Shown in pieces: positions 1 through 8,129 of a DNA stretch of 64,000 nt. Both the position numbers and the translations under genes were made by a program. Source of the stretch: Variovorax boronicumulans. GTDB taxonomy: Bacteria > Pseudomonadota > Gammaproteobacteria > Burkholderiales > Burkholderiaceae_C. The DNA is taken from NCBI RefSeq assembly GCF_029892485.1, contig NZ_JARXVG010000017.1, forward strand, positions 41,959 through 105,958, read 5' to 3'. Positions within the stretch are counted from its first letter, which is position 1. Each line of letters opens with the position of its first letter. Under the pieces are notes generated by a model, which did not search any database, was not told the origin of the DNA, and saw only the letters and a list, made by a program, of their open reading frames with translations.

Positions 1-1076
1 GTGCGCTGCAGCAGCTCGGGCGGCGCGCCCTTCAGGCGAAAGGTCCAGCTCTCGATCAGCGTCTTGTCGGCCGAGATCGGCTTCACCACGCGAATCGCCT
101 GGATCGCGCCCTTGATCGTGAGGTTCGGGTAGTACACCGTGTTGTGCCGTGCCATGCCTAGGATCTGCGCGGTCTTCTCCTCGCCATAGCGCGCCTTCAT
201 CGCGTCGTCGTATGCAGGGATCGCCTTGTACTTGCTGTGGATGCTGAAGTGCACGCCCGTGAAGCTGTGGCCGTGGTCGTAGGTGCGGATGCCCATGTCC
301 TCGAAGAACTTGTAGTCGGACATGAAGGGCACGAACTGCTCGACCGCCATCGGCTTGGGTTCGTCGGCGGGCTTGTCGGCCCACATGCGCTTGGCGGTGC
401 CGGCCGACGATTCGTGCGCCACCATCGGGTGCATGGTGTCGTTGAGGTTCTCCACGAACATCTTCCAGTTGCACTGGTGCATGAAGCGCAGGCACCCGCC
501 GGCGATTTCGAGCTCACCTTCGGGCGAGCGGTCGGCCATGTTGTCGATGGAGCTGAGCGAATCGCCGAAGTACTCGTCGAAGTCAGGGCCCGCGTCGTTG
601 ATCTTCACGAAGATGAAACCGCGGTGGCTGCGCACATGCTTCAACGTCGTCAGGCCCTTGGCCGACTCGCATTCGTGCAGCGCGGTGTTCTCGTAGCCGG
701 TCTTCAACGGAATCGCCAGCAGCGAACCATCGGTCTTGAAGGTCCACGCGTGGTACGGGCAGCGAAAGAACTTTCCGGTGTTGCCGCAGGGCGCGCTCAC
801 CAGGCGCGAGCCCTTGTGGGCGCAGCGGTTCATCATCGCGCGCACGCTGCCGTCGGTGTGGCGCACCACGATCAGCGGGCGGCCGGCGATCTCGTTGCTG
901 ATCCAGTCGCCGGGTTTCGGCAGTTGGCTCTCGTGGCCGACGTAGTTCCAGGTGTTGGCGAAGAAGTGCTCCTGTTCCAGCTCGAAGAGTTCCTGGCTGG
1001 TGTACAGGTCGCGGTGCACGCGGTCGTTCTGCACGAGTGCGCGCACGGCATCGGGGTTGTCTCTGTACGAAGGCAT
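1..1076 (-). CDS. Rieske-type aromatic ring-hydroxylating oxygenase, alpha subunit (3' end cut by window edge)
   Basis: Terminal oxygenase component of a two-component Rieske non-haem iron oxygenase; it should take electrons from the reductase encoded just upstream. About 358 residues are visible from ATG 1076; the stop lies beyond the left edge. The Rieske [2Fe-2S] ligands are seen as C85-x-H87 and C106-x2-H109, with an 18-residue spacer. The mononuclear-iron motif follows as NDTMHPMVAH (H-x4-H). The gene starts 17 bases after the reductase stop, so it is the last visible gene of the 5806-to-1 operon. Known family: salicylate, anthranilate, phenoxybenzoate and indole-acetate oxygenases have this layout. 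The neighbours (indolepyruvate oxidoreductase, MarR) suggest indole-3-acetate as substrate, as described for the iad locus of Variovorax; that assignment is inference, the oxygenase family is not. Confidence 0.9.
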   Translation of the reverse strand, partial: MPSYRDNPDAVRALVQNDRVHRDLYTSQELFELEQEHFFANTWNYVGHESQLPKPGDWISNEIAGRPLIVVRHTDGSVRAMMNRCAHKGSRLVSAPCGNTGKFFRCPYHAWTFKTDGSLLAIPLKTGYENTALHECESAKGLTTLKHVRSHRGFIFVKINDAGPDFDEYFGDSLSSIDNMADRSPEGELEIAGGCLRFMHQCNWKMFVENLNDTMHPMVAHESSAGTAKRMWADKPADEPKPMAVEQFVPFMSDYKFFEDMGIRTYDHGHSFTGVHFSIHSKYKAIPAYDDAMKARYGEEKTAQILGMARHNTVYYPNLTIKGAIQAIRVVKPISADKTLIESWTFRLKGAPPELLQR

Positions 1077-1092
1077 GGTTCTGGTATCTCCT

Positions 1093-2085
1093 TCAGATGT
1101 CGAGCACCAGGCGCGCACCCTTGGCGCGCGAGATGCATATCTGCATGACATTGCCAGCCGCCTTCTCGCGGGCGGTGAGCACGTAGTCGCGGTGTTCGAT
1201 CTCGCCCTCGAGCACCGGCACGGCGCACACGCCGCATTCGCCGCGCTTGCAGTCGAACATCGGGTCGCAGCCGTTGTCGATGAGGCAATCGAGGATGCTC
1301 TGGTCGGCCGCGACGGTGAAGCGCTGGCCCGACTGGGCGAGTTCGACCTCGAAGGGCTGGTCGCCTTCTTCGGCGACCGGTTCGGTGAAGAGTTCGAAGT
1401 GCACGCGGTCGTGGTCCCAGCCGCGTGCCTGGGTGCGGGCAAGCACCGCGTCGAGCATGACCTTGGGGCCGCAGACGTAGAGGCGGTCGCCGGCAGGTAC
1501 GTCGTCGAGCAGTGCGTCGATGTCCAGCGGCGCGCCGGCCTCGGCGTCGGTGTGCACGCGCAGGTCGTCGCCGAGCAGCGCCTTGAGTTCGGGCAGGAAA
1601 GCCATCAGCTCGCGGCTGCGGCCGGCGTAGTGCATGCGCACCGGTGCTTCTTCGGCGCGGCGGCGTGCGGCCATGGTGGCGAGCGGGGTGACGCCGATGC
1701 CGCCGGCCACCAGCACCGAGCCGCCGGGGCCGGTGTGCAGCGGGAAGTCGTTCTTCGGCGCCTCGATGGCGAGCGTGTCGCCTTCGTTCAACCCTTCGTG
1801 CATGAAGCGCGAGCCGCCGCGGCCTTCGGCTTCCTTGCGTACGGCGATCACGTATTCCGTCGGCGCATTGGTGGCGTTGCGCGCGGTCGCAAAGTTGATC
1901 AGCGAGTAGTGTCGCCAGTCGGTCTTGCCATCGGCCAGCAACACCTGCACGCGGATGTGGGCGCCGGCCGCGAAGCCGGGCAACGGCCGACCGTCTTCGC
2001 CGCGCAGGCGCAGCATGCGGATCAGCGGATTGAGTTGGCGCGCTTCGGCGACACGAAGCTGGAGCGTGGCGGTGGGAGCGGTCAT
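1093..2085 (-). CDS. PDR/VanB-type oxidoreductase (FMN/NAD reductase with C-terminal [2Fe-2S] ferredoxin domain)
   Basis: Electron-transfer partner of the Rieske oxygenase: moves electrons from NAD(P)H through flavin to a plant-type [2Fe-2S] cluster. Of 330 residues, the N-terminal flavin barrel shows RHYSLIN (the R-x-Y-S flavin motif), the nucleotide domain shows GGIGVTP and CGPKVM, and the C-terminal ferredoxin domain shows FDCKRGECGVC with a further Cys near the end (MQICIS). This order (flavin, NAD, ferredoxin last) is that of phthalate dioxygenase reductase and VanB. ATG 2085 is 19 bases after the stop of the DUF6537 gene, and the oxygenase follows 17 bases after this stop, so the three are one transcript. 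The physiological partner is inferred from adjacency. Confidence 0.92.
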   Translation of the reverse strand: MTAPTATLQLRVAEARQLNPLIRMLRLRGEDGRPLPGFAAGAHIRVQVLLADGKTDWRHYSLINFATARNATNAPTEYVIAVRKEAEGRGGSRFMHEGLNEGDTLAIEAPKNDFPLHTGPGGSVLVAGGIGVTPLATMAARRRAEEAPVRMHYAGRSRELMAFLPELKALLGDDLRVHTDAEAGAPLDIDALLDDVPAGDRLYVCGPKVMLDAVLARTQARGWDHDRVHFELFTEPVAEEGDQPFEVELAQSGQRFTVAADQSILDCLIDNGCDPMFDCKRGECGVCAVPVLEGEIEHRDYVLTAREKAAGNVMQICISRAKGARLVLDI

Positions 2086-2103
2086 CGTGCGTCCGTTGTC
2101 TCT

Positions 2104-3615
2104 TCAGGCCAGCGCGTGCTGCGCCAGCGCGGCTTGCAGCTTGTGGCCGTGTTCATCGGCGAGCGCCGCGTCGCGCAACTCGCGCAAGGTAGCGGGAGCG
2201 AGTTGTGCACCGGCGCGCTCGACCGCGCGCATCACGGTGTCGTAGTTGCGGATGCCGCGCTCGTGCGTGTCGCTGTAGCCCTTGACGAGGCGCTGGCACT
2301 GCGCGAGTTCCACCGCCAGTTCGGGGTTGCGCTGCGCGGTCGCGGCGATGCGCTGCAGCCATTCCTCGATGCGGCGGTTTTCTTCCGCGTAGCGCATCGT
2401 CGAACGGCGCCAGCGCTTCATGGCAGCGACCGTGCGCAGCATCAGGTAGCCGCGCAGCGAGCTGGTCTGGATCACGCGGCCGTGTTGCGTGAAGCGCTCG
2501 ACGATCTTCTTCGGCAACGTGGAACCCATCAGCCAACGGCCGATGCCACCTGGCAGCGTCTCGCAGATTTCCTGCAGGCGCGGGTGCATGTATTCGTTGA
2601 TCGCAAGCACCTGGCCGGGTTGCACGCGGGCTTCGCCGCGCACGCGCTCGAAGCGGGTGGCGCGGGTTTTGAGGGCCGCCACGCGGGCGGTGTCTTCGTA
2701 GGACATCCAGAGCGCGAGGTGGCGTGCGGTCTCGCGCAGCAGGCGGTGGTCGTCGTTGCTGGGCAATGCAGCGATCGTGGCCATGCGGTCTAGGTACAGG
2801 CCGGCATACGCCACGTCCTGGTAGTCGATGAGGCGACGCACCCCTTCGAGCAAGAAGTCTTGTGCGGCCAGCGGAAAGTCGTGTTGCACGCGTTCGACCA
2901 GCGCGCGCACGGCCGGGTGGCGCGGTTGCGGCATTGGCGGGGCCACTGCCGGTTCCGGCGGCGTCTCGCCGTCGTCGCCGGCCTGTGCGCGAGCGAATGC
3001 GCCGCCGAAGGCCTTCAGGCTGGGCTTGATGCCCACGCCGCCGCGCTCGATGGTCGCCTCGAACTGCGCACGGCTGAACGGCAGCACGCCAGACCCCGCG
3101 AGCGCACCGAAGAGCACGGCGCTGATCACGCTGCCCGATGCTTCGGCGGCTTGCGCCATGTCGAAGCGGATGAAGCGCTTGGCGGCCTTGGCCGTGTGCG
3201 CGAGCAGTTGCGCGCTGTCGACACGCCCATCGCCCAGTGCGCTCTTCTCGGCAATGGAGAACACGCGGTGCGTGGAGGCGATGAGTGTGGTGCGGTCGTT
3301 CGTGACGAGGCCGCGCTGCACCGCGCGGCCGGCTTCCATGAGTTCCGATGCGAGCACCACATCGACATCGCCCGGCAAGGGCATCAATGCCAGCACAGGG
3401 TGTCCGCCATCGGCGTCGGCTTGCGCGATCGGATACAGCTCGACGTAGTAAATGGTCGCGCCGGTGCGCTGGGCCACGCCCGGCACCGAAGTGGTCTGCG
3501 CGACATAACCATTCGCCTCGCCCATGTCCACGATCCAGTCGGCCAGCACGCCGCCGCCCTCCCCGCCCATGGCGAGGATCGCGATCTTGATCGGTTGTGC
3601 CTTGATGTTCGTCAT
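2104..3615 (-). CDS. indolepyruvate ferredoxin oxidoreductase beta-type subunit fused to DUF6537
   Basis: Subunit of a 2-oxoacid:acceptor oxidoreductase. The first ~190 residues match the gamma/beta-type POR domain (IAILAMGGEGGGVLADWI, then SVPGVAQRTGATIYY). The remaining ~300 residues are the DUF6537 region found fused to this subunit in proteobacteria; archaeal IorB lacks it. ATG 3615 (MTNIKAQ) is chosen because it lies 4 bases after the alpha-subunit stop; an in-frame extension to 3639 would overlap the alpha gene. About 503 residues. Known chemistry of the family: indolepyruvate + CoA to indole-3-acetyl-CoA and CO2, or in the aryl-acid setting the reverse or a related acyl-CoA conversion. 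The true substrate here is not shown by the sequence. Confidence 0.85.
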   Translation of the reverse strand: MTNIKAQPIKIAILAMGGEGGGVLADWIVDMGEANGYVAQTTSVPGVAQRTGATIYYVELYPIAQADADGGHPVLALMPLPGDVDVVLASELMEAGRAVQRGLVTNDRTTLIASTHRVFSIAEKSALGDGRVDSAQLLAHTAKAAKRFIRFDMAQAAEASGSVISAVLFGALAGSGVLPFSRAQFEATIERGGVGIKPSLKAFGGAFARAQAGDDGETPPEPAVAPPMPQPRHPAVRALVERVQHDFPLAAQDFLLEGVRRLIDYQDVAYAGLYLDRMATIAALPSNDDHRLLRETARHLALWMSYEDTARVAALKTRATRFERVRGEARVQPGQVLAINEYMHPRLQEICETLPGGIGRWLMGSTLPKKIVERFTQHGRVIQTSSLRGYLMLRTVAAMKRWRRSTMRYAEENRRIEEWLQRIAATAQRNPELAVELAQCQRLVKGYSDTHERGIRNYDTVMRAVERAGAQLAPATLRELRDAALADEHGHKLQAALAQHALA

Positions 3616-3619
3616 CGCT

Positions 3620-5806
3620 TCAGAAGGCATAGGCTTCACGGCGGCGCGCTTCGCCGCGCTGCAGCCAGCCGATGACGGCAGAACGCACGCGCTCGCGCAG
3701 CTTGTCCCAGCCGGTGGGGTTGCTCACGATCTGCGCCTTGTAGAACGAAGGGCACAGCACCGCGGCATGCGAAACCTCGCCGCACACGCCGCAGCCCACG
3801 CAGCTGTCGAGCACGGTCGCGACCGGGTCGGTGCGCAGCGGATCGGGGTTGGGCTTGATGGAGAGCGACGGGCAGCCCGACAGACGGATGCACGAGTGGT
3901 CGCCGGTGCAGGTGTCCGAATCGACGCCGAACTTCTCGCGCACCATGCGCTTGCCGTCGGCGATGGCCTTGCGCACCAGCGGCTTCTCGCGGCGCTGCTT
4001 GTTGAGCATGCACTCCGACTGCGCGATCAGGACCTTGGGGCCCTTCTTCGTGGTGGTGAGCGCTTCCTTGAGCGCATCGCGCATGCCCGCCACGTCGTAG
4101 GTGCGACGCAGCGTCTTCACCCATTCCACGCCGACGCCGCGCACGGCGCGCTCGATTTCGTGGCCGGTGCTGCGTGTCTTGTTGACGGCGTTCGAGGAGA
4201 GGATGTCTTGCCCGCCCGTGGCCGAGGTGTAGTTGTTGTCGACGACGATGGTGAGGTTGTCGCTCTTGTTGAAGACCGAGTTCGCCACGCCGCTGGTGAG
4301 GCCGTTGTGCCAGAAGCCACCGTCGCCCATCATCGAGATGGCGCGCTTGCCGGCCGGCGCATTCAACGCGGACGCACCCGCGCCACCAAGGCCGTAGCCC
4401 ATCGTGGTGTTGCCGATGTTGAAGGGCGGCAGGATCGAGAACAGGTGGCAGCCGATGTCGGCGCTCACATGGTGCGCGCCGAGTTCGCGCTCGACCAGCT
4501 TCATCGCGCTGAAGATCGGACGCTCGGGGCAGCCGGTGCAGAAGCCCGGGGGACGGGCATGCACGACATCGCCGAGAGCTGAGGACGGCACGGCCGGCTC
4601 GGGCGCGGCGTCCACGCCAATGGCGGCCACTTCCCTGAGCGGGATCACCTTGCGCACCGGTGCGGGCAGCGGCGCGAGGCGCTCGTAGCGCTCGCAGAAG
4701 GCACGCGCGCCCTTGAGCAGTTCGGAGGACGTGTACTCGCCGGCAACGGGCAGCATGTCCTTGCCATGCAGCGCCGTCGTGGAGCCGGCCTGGCGCAGGA
4801 TCGTCGCGAGGTTCTGTTCGACGAAGTTGGGCTGACCCTCTTCCACGATCAGCACCGCGCGCTTGCCTTCGCAAAAGCGGATGACTTCGCTCTCGATGAC
4901 GGGGTACGCCACGTTCATCACGTAGAGCGGCACCTTGGTGTTGCCGTACACATCGGCGAGGTCGAGCCGCTCCAGCGCGCGCAGCAGCGTGTTGTAGCTG
5001 CCGCCCTGCACGATGATGCCAATGTCGTCGGCGTCCTCGGAGAAGAACTCGTTGAGCTGGCGCTCCTCGATGAAGCGCACCGCGGCGGGCCAGCGGTCCT
5101 TCACCTTTTCCTGCTCGTGCACGAAGCTCGCGGGCGGCAGCACGATGCGGCTCACGTCGCGCTGCGGGTTCTCCAGCGCTTCCTGCAGCGTGAACTTGGC
5201 GCGCTTGTTGTCGCCGGCGATGAAGTGGCCGTGCACATGGCACGCGCGGATGCGCAGCTGCAGCATCACGGGCGTGTTGCTGGCCTCGGAGAGATCGAAA
5301 CCCGTCTTCACCGCATCGACGATGCTCGGCAGGTTGGGGCGCGGATCGAGCAGCCAGATCTGCGACTTCATCGCGAACGCGTGGCTGCGCTCCTGCATGA
5401 TCGATGAACCTTCGCCGTAGTCCTCGCCCACGATGATGAGTGCGCCGCCGGTCACGCCGCCCGAGGCGAGGTTGGCCAACGCGTCGGACGCGACGTTGGT
5501 GCCCACGGTGGCCTTGAAGGTGACGGCGCCGCGCAGCGGGTAGTTGACGGAGGCGGCCAGCGTGGCGGCGGCGGTGGCTTCGCTCGCGCTGTTCTCGAAG
5601 CGGATGCCCTGCTCGGCGAGGATGTCCTGCGCATCGGCCAGCACGTCCATCAGGTGCGAAATGGGCGCCCCCTGGTACCCGGCCACGTAGGAAACCCCCG
5701 ATTCGAGCAAGGCCTTGGTGACCGCCAGAATGCCTTCACCGCGAAACACATCTCCGCCCGAAAGCCGCAGCTTCTTGACTTCCTCGACGAACGAACGCTC
5801 AGCCAT
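3620..5806 (-). CDS. indolepyruvate ferredoxin oxidoreductase alpha subunit (TPP-dependent)
   Basis: Catalytic TPP/Fe-S subunit of a 2-oxoacid oxidoreductase, about 728 residues. N-terminal pyrimidine-binding domain includes VAGYQGAPISHLMD; the TPP-binding core is seen as GDGGFWHNGLTSG followed by VVDNNYTSATGG; a Cys cluster CTGCPERPIF precedes it. The C-terminus carries ferredoxin-type Cys runs (GDHSCIRLSGCPS; SCVGCGVCGE and VLCPSF). ATG 5806 is preferred over the upstream in-frame ATG because AGAAGG stands 8 bases before it; the longer frame would run through the promoter. First gene of the operon, divergent from the MarR gene and very likely repressed by it. In the iad-type indole-acetate loci such a pair occurs beside a Rieske oxygenase; function in that pathway is inference. 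Confidence 0.9.
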   Translation of the reverse strand: MAERSFVEEVKKLRLSGGDVFRGEGILAVTKALLESGVSYVAGYQGAPISHLMDVLADAQDILAEQGIRFENSASEATAAATLAASVNYPLRGAVTFKATVGTNVASDALANLASGGVTGGALIIVGEDYGEGSSIMQERSHAFAMKSQIWLLDPRPNLPSIVDAVKTGFDLSEASNTPVMLQLRIRACHVHGHFIAGDNKRAKFTLQEALENPQRDVSRIVLPPASFVHEQEKVKDRWPAAVRFIEERQLNEFFSEDADDIGIIVQGGSYNTLLRALERLDLADVYGNTKVPLYVMNVAYPVIESEVIRFCEGKRAVLIVEEGQPNFVEQNLATILRQAGSTTALHGKDMLPVAGEYTSSELLKGARAFCERYERLAPLPAPVRKVIPLREVAAIGVDAAPEPAVPSSALGDVVHARPPGFCTGCPERPIFSAMKLVERELGAHHVSADIGCHLFSILPPFNIGNTTMGYGLGGAGASALNAPAGKRAISMMGDGGFWHNGLTSGVANSVFNKSDNLTIVVDNNYTSATGGQDILSSNAVNKTRSTGHEIERAVRGVGVEWVKTLRRTYDVAGMRDALKEALTTTKKGPKVLIAQSECMLNKQRREKPLVRKAIADGKRMVREKFGVDSDTCTGDHSCIRLSGCPSLSIKPNPDPLRTDPVATVLDSCVGCGVCGEVSHAAVLCPSFYKAQIVSNPTGWDKLRERVRSAVIGWLQRGEARRREAYAF

Positions 5807-5864
5807 GTGGGTCCTTCTTCTTTCTCGTGGGAGGATGCGCTTCAGGTGCCACATCACGCTTTCT

Positions 5865-5893
5865 ATAATGTTGACAAATGAATGTATCCACAA
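5865..5893 (-). promoter_or_regulatory. sigma-70-like promoter of the oxidoreductase/oxygenase operon
   Basis: On the minus strand TTGTGG (5893-5888) and CATTAT (5870-5865) are separated by 17 bases, 3/6 and 4/6 matches to consensus. It lies about 60 bases upstream of ATG 5806. The -35 box lies inside the palindrome at 5878-5897, as expected for a repressed promoter. Predicted only from sequence. Confidence 0.5.
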
Positions 5894-5914
5894 TCATGTA
5901 TTACCCTAAACATG
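5878..5914. promoter_or_regulatory. candidate MarR operator: two abutting imperfect palindromes
   Basis: 5878-5897 reads ATGAaTGTatccACAaTCAT (14 of 20 positions symmetric; ATGA-n-TGT arms mirrored by ACA-n-TCAT). It is abutted by a second imperfect palindrome 5895-5914 with CATGT and ACATG ends. The pair covers the predicted -35 of the minus-strand operon and the region of the plus-strand promoter (TTGACA 5871-5876, weak CATGTA 5895-5900) of the MarR gene itself. MarR dimers bind such 16-20 bp palindromes in the divergent promoter region. The symmetry is seen; binding is inference. Confidence 0.5.
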
Positions 5915-5950
5915 CAAGCAGCGTGCCCGCGGCAACCTTGAGGTGCCTTC

Positions 5951-6448
5951 ATGGCCAAGTCGACGCCTGAGTCGCATCGCTTCGTCGACGACTACCTGCC
6001 TGCCCTGCTGGCGCAGGCAAGCCAGTTGATCTCGTCGGAATTCCACGAGGTGGCGCGCCAGCAAGGGTTCTCGGTGTCGGAGTGGCGCGTGATGGCCTCG
6101 CTCGCGGGCAGCGAACCGGTCAGCATCGGCCAGCTCGCACAGGTGACCGTGACCAAGCAGCCGACGGTGACGCGCTTGCTGGACCGCATGGAATCGCGCG
6201 GACAGGTCGAGCGGCTGCCCCATGAAAGTGACCGTCGCATCACGCTGGTGCGCATCACACCTGCGGGGTTGAAGGCGGTCGAGCACCTCATGGAGCTGGC
6301 TCGCGAACACGAGCGGCGCGTGCTCGAGCCCTTCGGCCTGCGACGGGCCGAAGAACTCAAGCAGACACTGCGGCGAATGATCGAACTGCATGTGCATGTG
6401 CCGCTCGAAGAGCCGGAGAGGAGTAAGGCGTTCGCTCTTCGCGCTTAG
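5951..6448 (+). CDS. MarR-family transcriptional regulator of the flanking catabolic operons
   Basis: 165-residue winged-helix repressor. The helix-turn-helix and wing are readable as SVSEWRVMASLAG, then ITVxx-type segment TVTKQPTVTRLLDRME, then the wing HESDRRITLVRIT; D-x-R in the wing is the MarR signature. Long N- and C-terminal helices for dimerisation flank it. ATG 5951 has GAGG 9 bases upstream. It is transcribed away from the oxidoreductase operon and its stop overlaps by 4 bases the stop of the convergent dehydrogenase. Ligand-responsive MarR proteins control indole-acetate degradation in Variovorax and bind the auxin directly; the similar setting suggests an indole-acetate-type ligand, which is inference. 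Confidence 0.9.
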   Translation: MAKSTPESHRFVDDYLPALLAQASQLISSEFHEVARQQGFSVSEWRVMASLAGSEPVSIGQLAQVTVTKQPTVTRLLDRMESRGQVERLPHESDRRITLVRITPAGLKAVEHLMELAREHERRVLEPFGLRRAEELKQTLRRMIELHVHVPLEEPERSKAFALRA

Positions 6449-7332
6449 CGCAGCCAGGGCACCAGCACCGCGCGCCCGCGATGACCGCGTTGCGCGATCC
6501 AGTCGAGTGCGATGGCGGCATCGGCCAGCGCGAAGCTCTGCACATCGAGGTGCAGGCGGCCATCGGCCAACCGCGCGAGCAATTCGGGCGCGGCGGCGCG
6601 GCCTGCGGCCTCTCGCCGGAACATGTTGAGCGGCAGCAGAGCGACATCGCGCTGCAGGAAGTACGCAATGTCGAGTTGCAGCGTGGGCCCGGCGGTGTAG
6701 CCGATCAGCACGGCGCGCCCACCGGGCCGCACGGCAGGCAGCGCCGTCGCGAGGACGCTGCCGCCCACAGTGTCGATGAGCAGGTCGGCGCTGGCGACGG
6801 CGGGCGGTCCGGCGTCGGGATCCACCCGCGCCACGGTGCAGCCCGCATCGCTTGCAAGCTGCATTGCGAGAGAGCCGACTGCGCCGCTTGCGCCAGTCAC
6901 CAGCACCTGTTCGCCGGCCTGCAGCTTCGCGACTTCGTGCAGCGCCACCCATGCCGATGTGGTGGGCGAGAAGAAGGCTGCACCGAGCGTCATCGGCAAT
7001 GCATCGGGCAAGAGGCCGAGGGCTTCGTCGGGCGCATCGATCAGTTCGCACCAGGTGCCATCGAACAAGGTGCCCAGCCCGCTGCCGCGCAGCCACACAC
7101 GCTGTCCCACGTCGTAGCGTTCGCTCGCGACAACGATGCCCGCGGCTTCCACGCCCGGCGTGTAGGGCAACGGCGGATGCCGCAGGAAACTGCCACGCCA
7201 CACGGTGCGATCGATGTGACCGACGGTTGCCGCCTGCATGCGGACGATGGTGCGGCCGGGGCGCGCAACAGGATCGACCACCTCTTCCACCGCAGGCACC
7301 GCGTCGAAACCGTGGATGCGGACGGCCTTCAT
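6445..7332 (-). CDS. zinc-independent MDR-family dehydrogenase / quinone oxidoreductase-like protein
   Basis: 295 residues, medium-chain dehydrogenase/reductase fold. N-terminal GroES-like domain (MKAVRIHGFD, YTPGVEAAGIV) and a Rossmann domain with VTGASGAVGSLAMQLA binding NAD(P). The usual structural-zinc Cys cluster and catalytic zinc Cys are absent, so it belongs with quinone reductases (Qor type) rather than zinc alcohol dehydrogenases. Start ATG 7332 overlaps the hydrolase stop as ATGA, so it is the last gene of the 10193-to-6445 operon and translationally coupled. Probably reduces or oxidises an intermediate of the same pathway; the substrate cannot be read from sequence. Confidence 0.85.
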   Translation of the reverse strand: MKAVRIHGFDAVPAVEEVVDPVARPGRTIVRMQAATVGHIDRTVWRGSFLRHPPLPYTPGVEAAGIVVASERYDVGQRVWLRGSGLGTLFDGTWCELIDAPDEALGLLPDALPMTLGAAFFSPTTSAWVALHEVAKLQAGEQVLVTGASGAVGSLAMQLASDAGCTVARVDPDAGPPAVASADLLIDTVGGSVLATALPAVRPGGRAVLIGYTAGPTLQLDIAYFLQRDVALLPLNMFRREAAGRAAAPELLARLADGRLHLDVQSFALADAAIALDWIAQRGHRGRAVLVPWLR

Positions 7333-8129
7333 GGCAGTGTCGAAAGAAAGTCGAGCAGAGTGCGTGCAAAGGCTTCGGGCATCTGGTCGGGCAAGGGGAC
7401 CATGCCGCCTTCGATGTCGACGATGCGCGCTTGCGGCAGGCGGTGCAGAAGTTCGACGGCATGCGGTGCAGCGAAGGGATCGTCGGTGGCGCGGATGATG
7501 AGCGCAGGCTGCGTTACACAGCCAATGCGATCTTCCATGCGATAGGACGCGACAGCACGATGCCCCTCCTCCACGCGATGACCGACCTTCAATGCGTCCA
7601 GCACGAAGGCCTCGAGCAAGTCGGCGCGACCCGCTGGATAGAAGCCCTGGCGCTTTTGCCACAGTGCGGCGAGATGGCTTCCGTCTTCGCTGGGCGCGAC
7701 CTCGTCGATGGGCGGCCGCTGGGCTCGCGCAACGCGAAAGGGCTCATCGGTGTACGGCGTGGATGACAGCACCAGGCCGCGAATGCGATCCGGAAATGCA
7801 GCTGCCAGTTCGAGCGCGACGACGCCACCGGTGTGATGGCCCACGACCACGGCGTCGCGAATGCCCAGCGCATCGAGCAGTTCGCGCGCCACCCGCGCCC
7901 ACTGTTCGATGCTCGCCGGCACGCCGCCGTCCGCGGAGTCGCCGAAGCCCGCGGTGTCCATCGCAATGGCACGGTACCGTGAGCCGATCAGCGGGAGCAC
8001 CTCGCGGTATTCGGCCCAGCTGCGCGGCGACTGGTGCAGCAGCAGAACAGCCGGCGCCTCCGCGTCGCCGCACGTCGCGTAGTGCACCTGTCCCACCGAC
8101 AGGTCGGCAAAGGCACGGCGGATGGTCAT
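7329..8129 (-). CDS. alpha/beta-hydrolase-fold protein lacking the usual catalytic Ser and His
   Basis: 266 residues, clear alpha/beta-hydrolase fold: oxyanion-region LLLHQSPRSW, strand beta-5 and nucleophile elbow VVVGHHTGGVVALE, acid-loop IIRATDDPFA, C-terminal loop IEGGMVPLPDQMP. In active hydrolases the elbow is G-x-S/C/D-x-G; here the nucleophile position is His (G-H-H-T-G). The terminal loop normally reads GGH-x-P; here it is GGM-V-P, so the catalytic His is Met. Both codons were checked on the DNA (GGCCATCACACCGGT; GGCGGCATGGTCCC). It is coupled by ATGA overlaps to both neighbours. It may be a non-hydrolytic enzyme (lyase, retro-aldol or cofactor-free oxygenase, all known in this fold) or a binding protein. 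Fold is sure, activity unknown. Confidence 0.85.
   Translation of the reverse strand: MTIRRAFADLSVGQVHYATCGDAEAPAVLLLHQSPRSWAEYREVLPLIGSRYRAIAMDTAGFGDSADGGVPASIEQWARVARELLDALGIRDAVVVGHHTGGVVALELAAAFPDRIRGLVLSSTPYTDEPFRVARAQRPPIDEVAPSEDGSHLAALWQKRQGFYPAGRADLLEAFVLDALKVGHRVEEGHRAVASYRMEDRIGCVTQPALIIRATDDPFAAPHAVELLHRLPQARIVDIEGGMVPLPDQMPEAFARTLLDFLSTLP

Noticed and set aside
237..2793. Long plus-strand open frames across the oxygenase, reductase and DUF6537 genes
   Set aside because: Shadows in high-GC DNA; His/Arg/Ala-rich translations without domains, while the minus-strand products have complete motifs.
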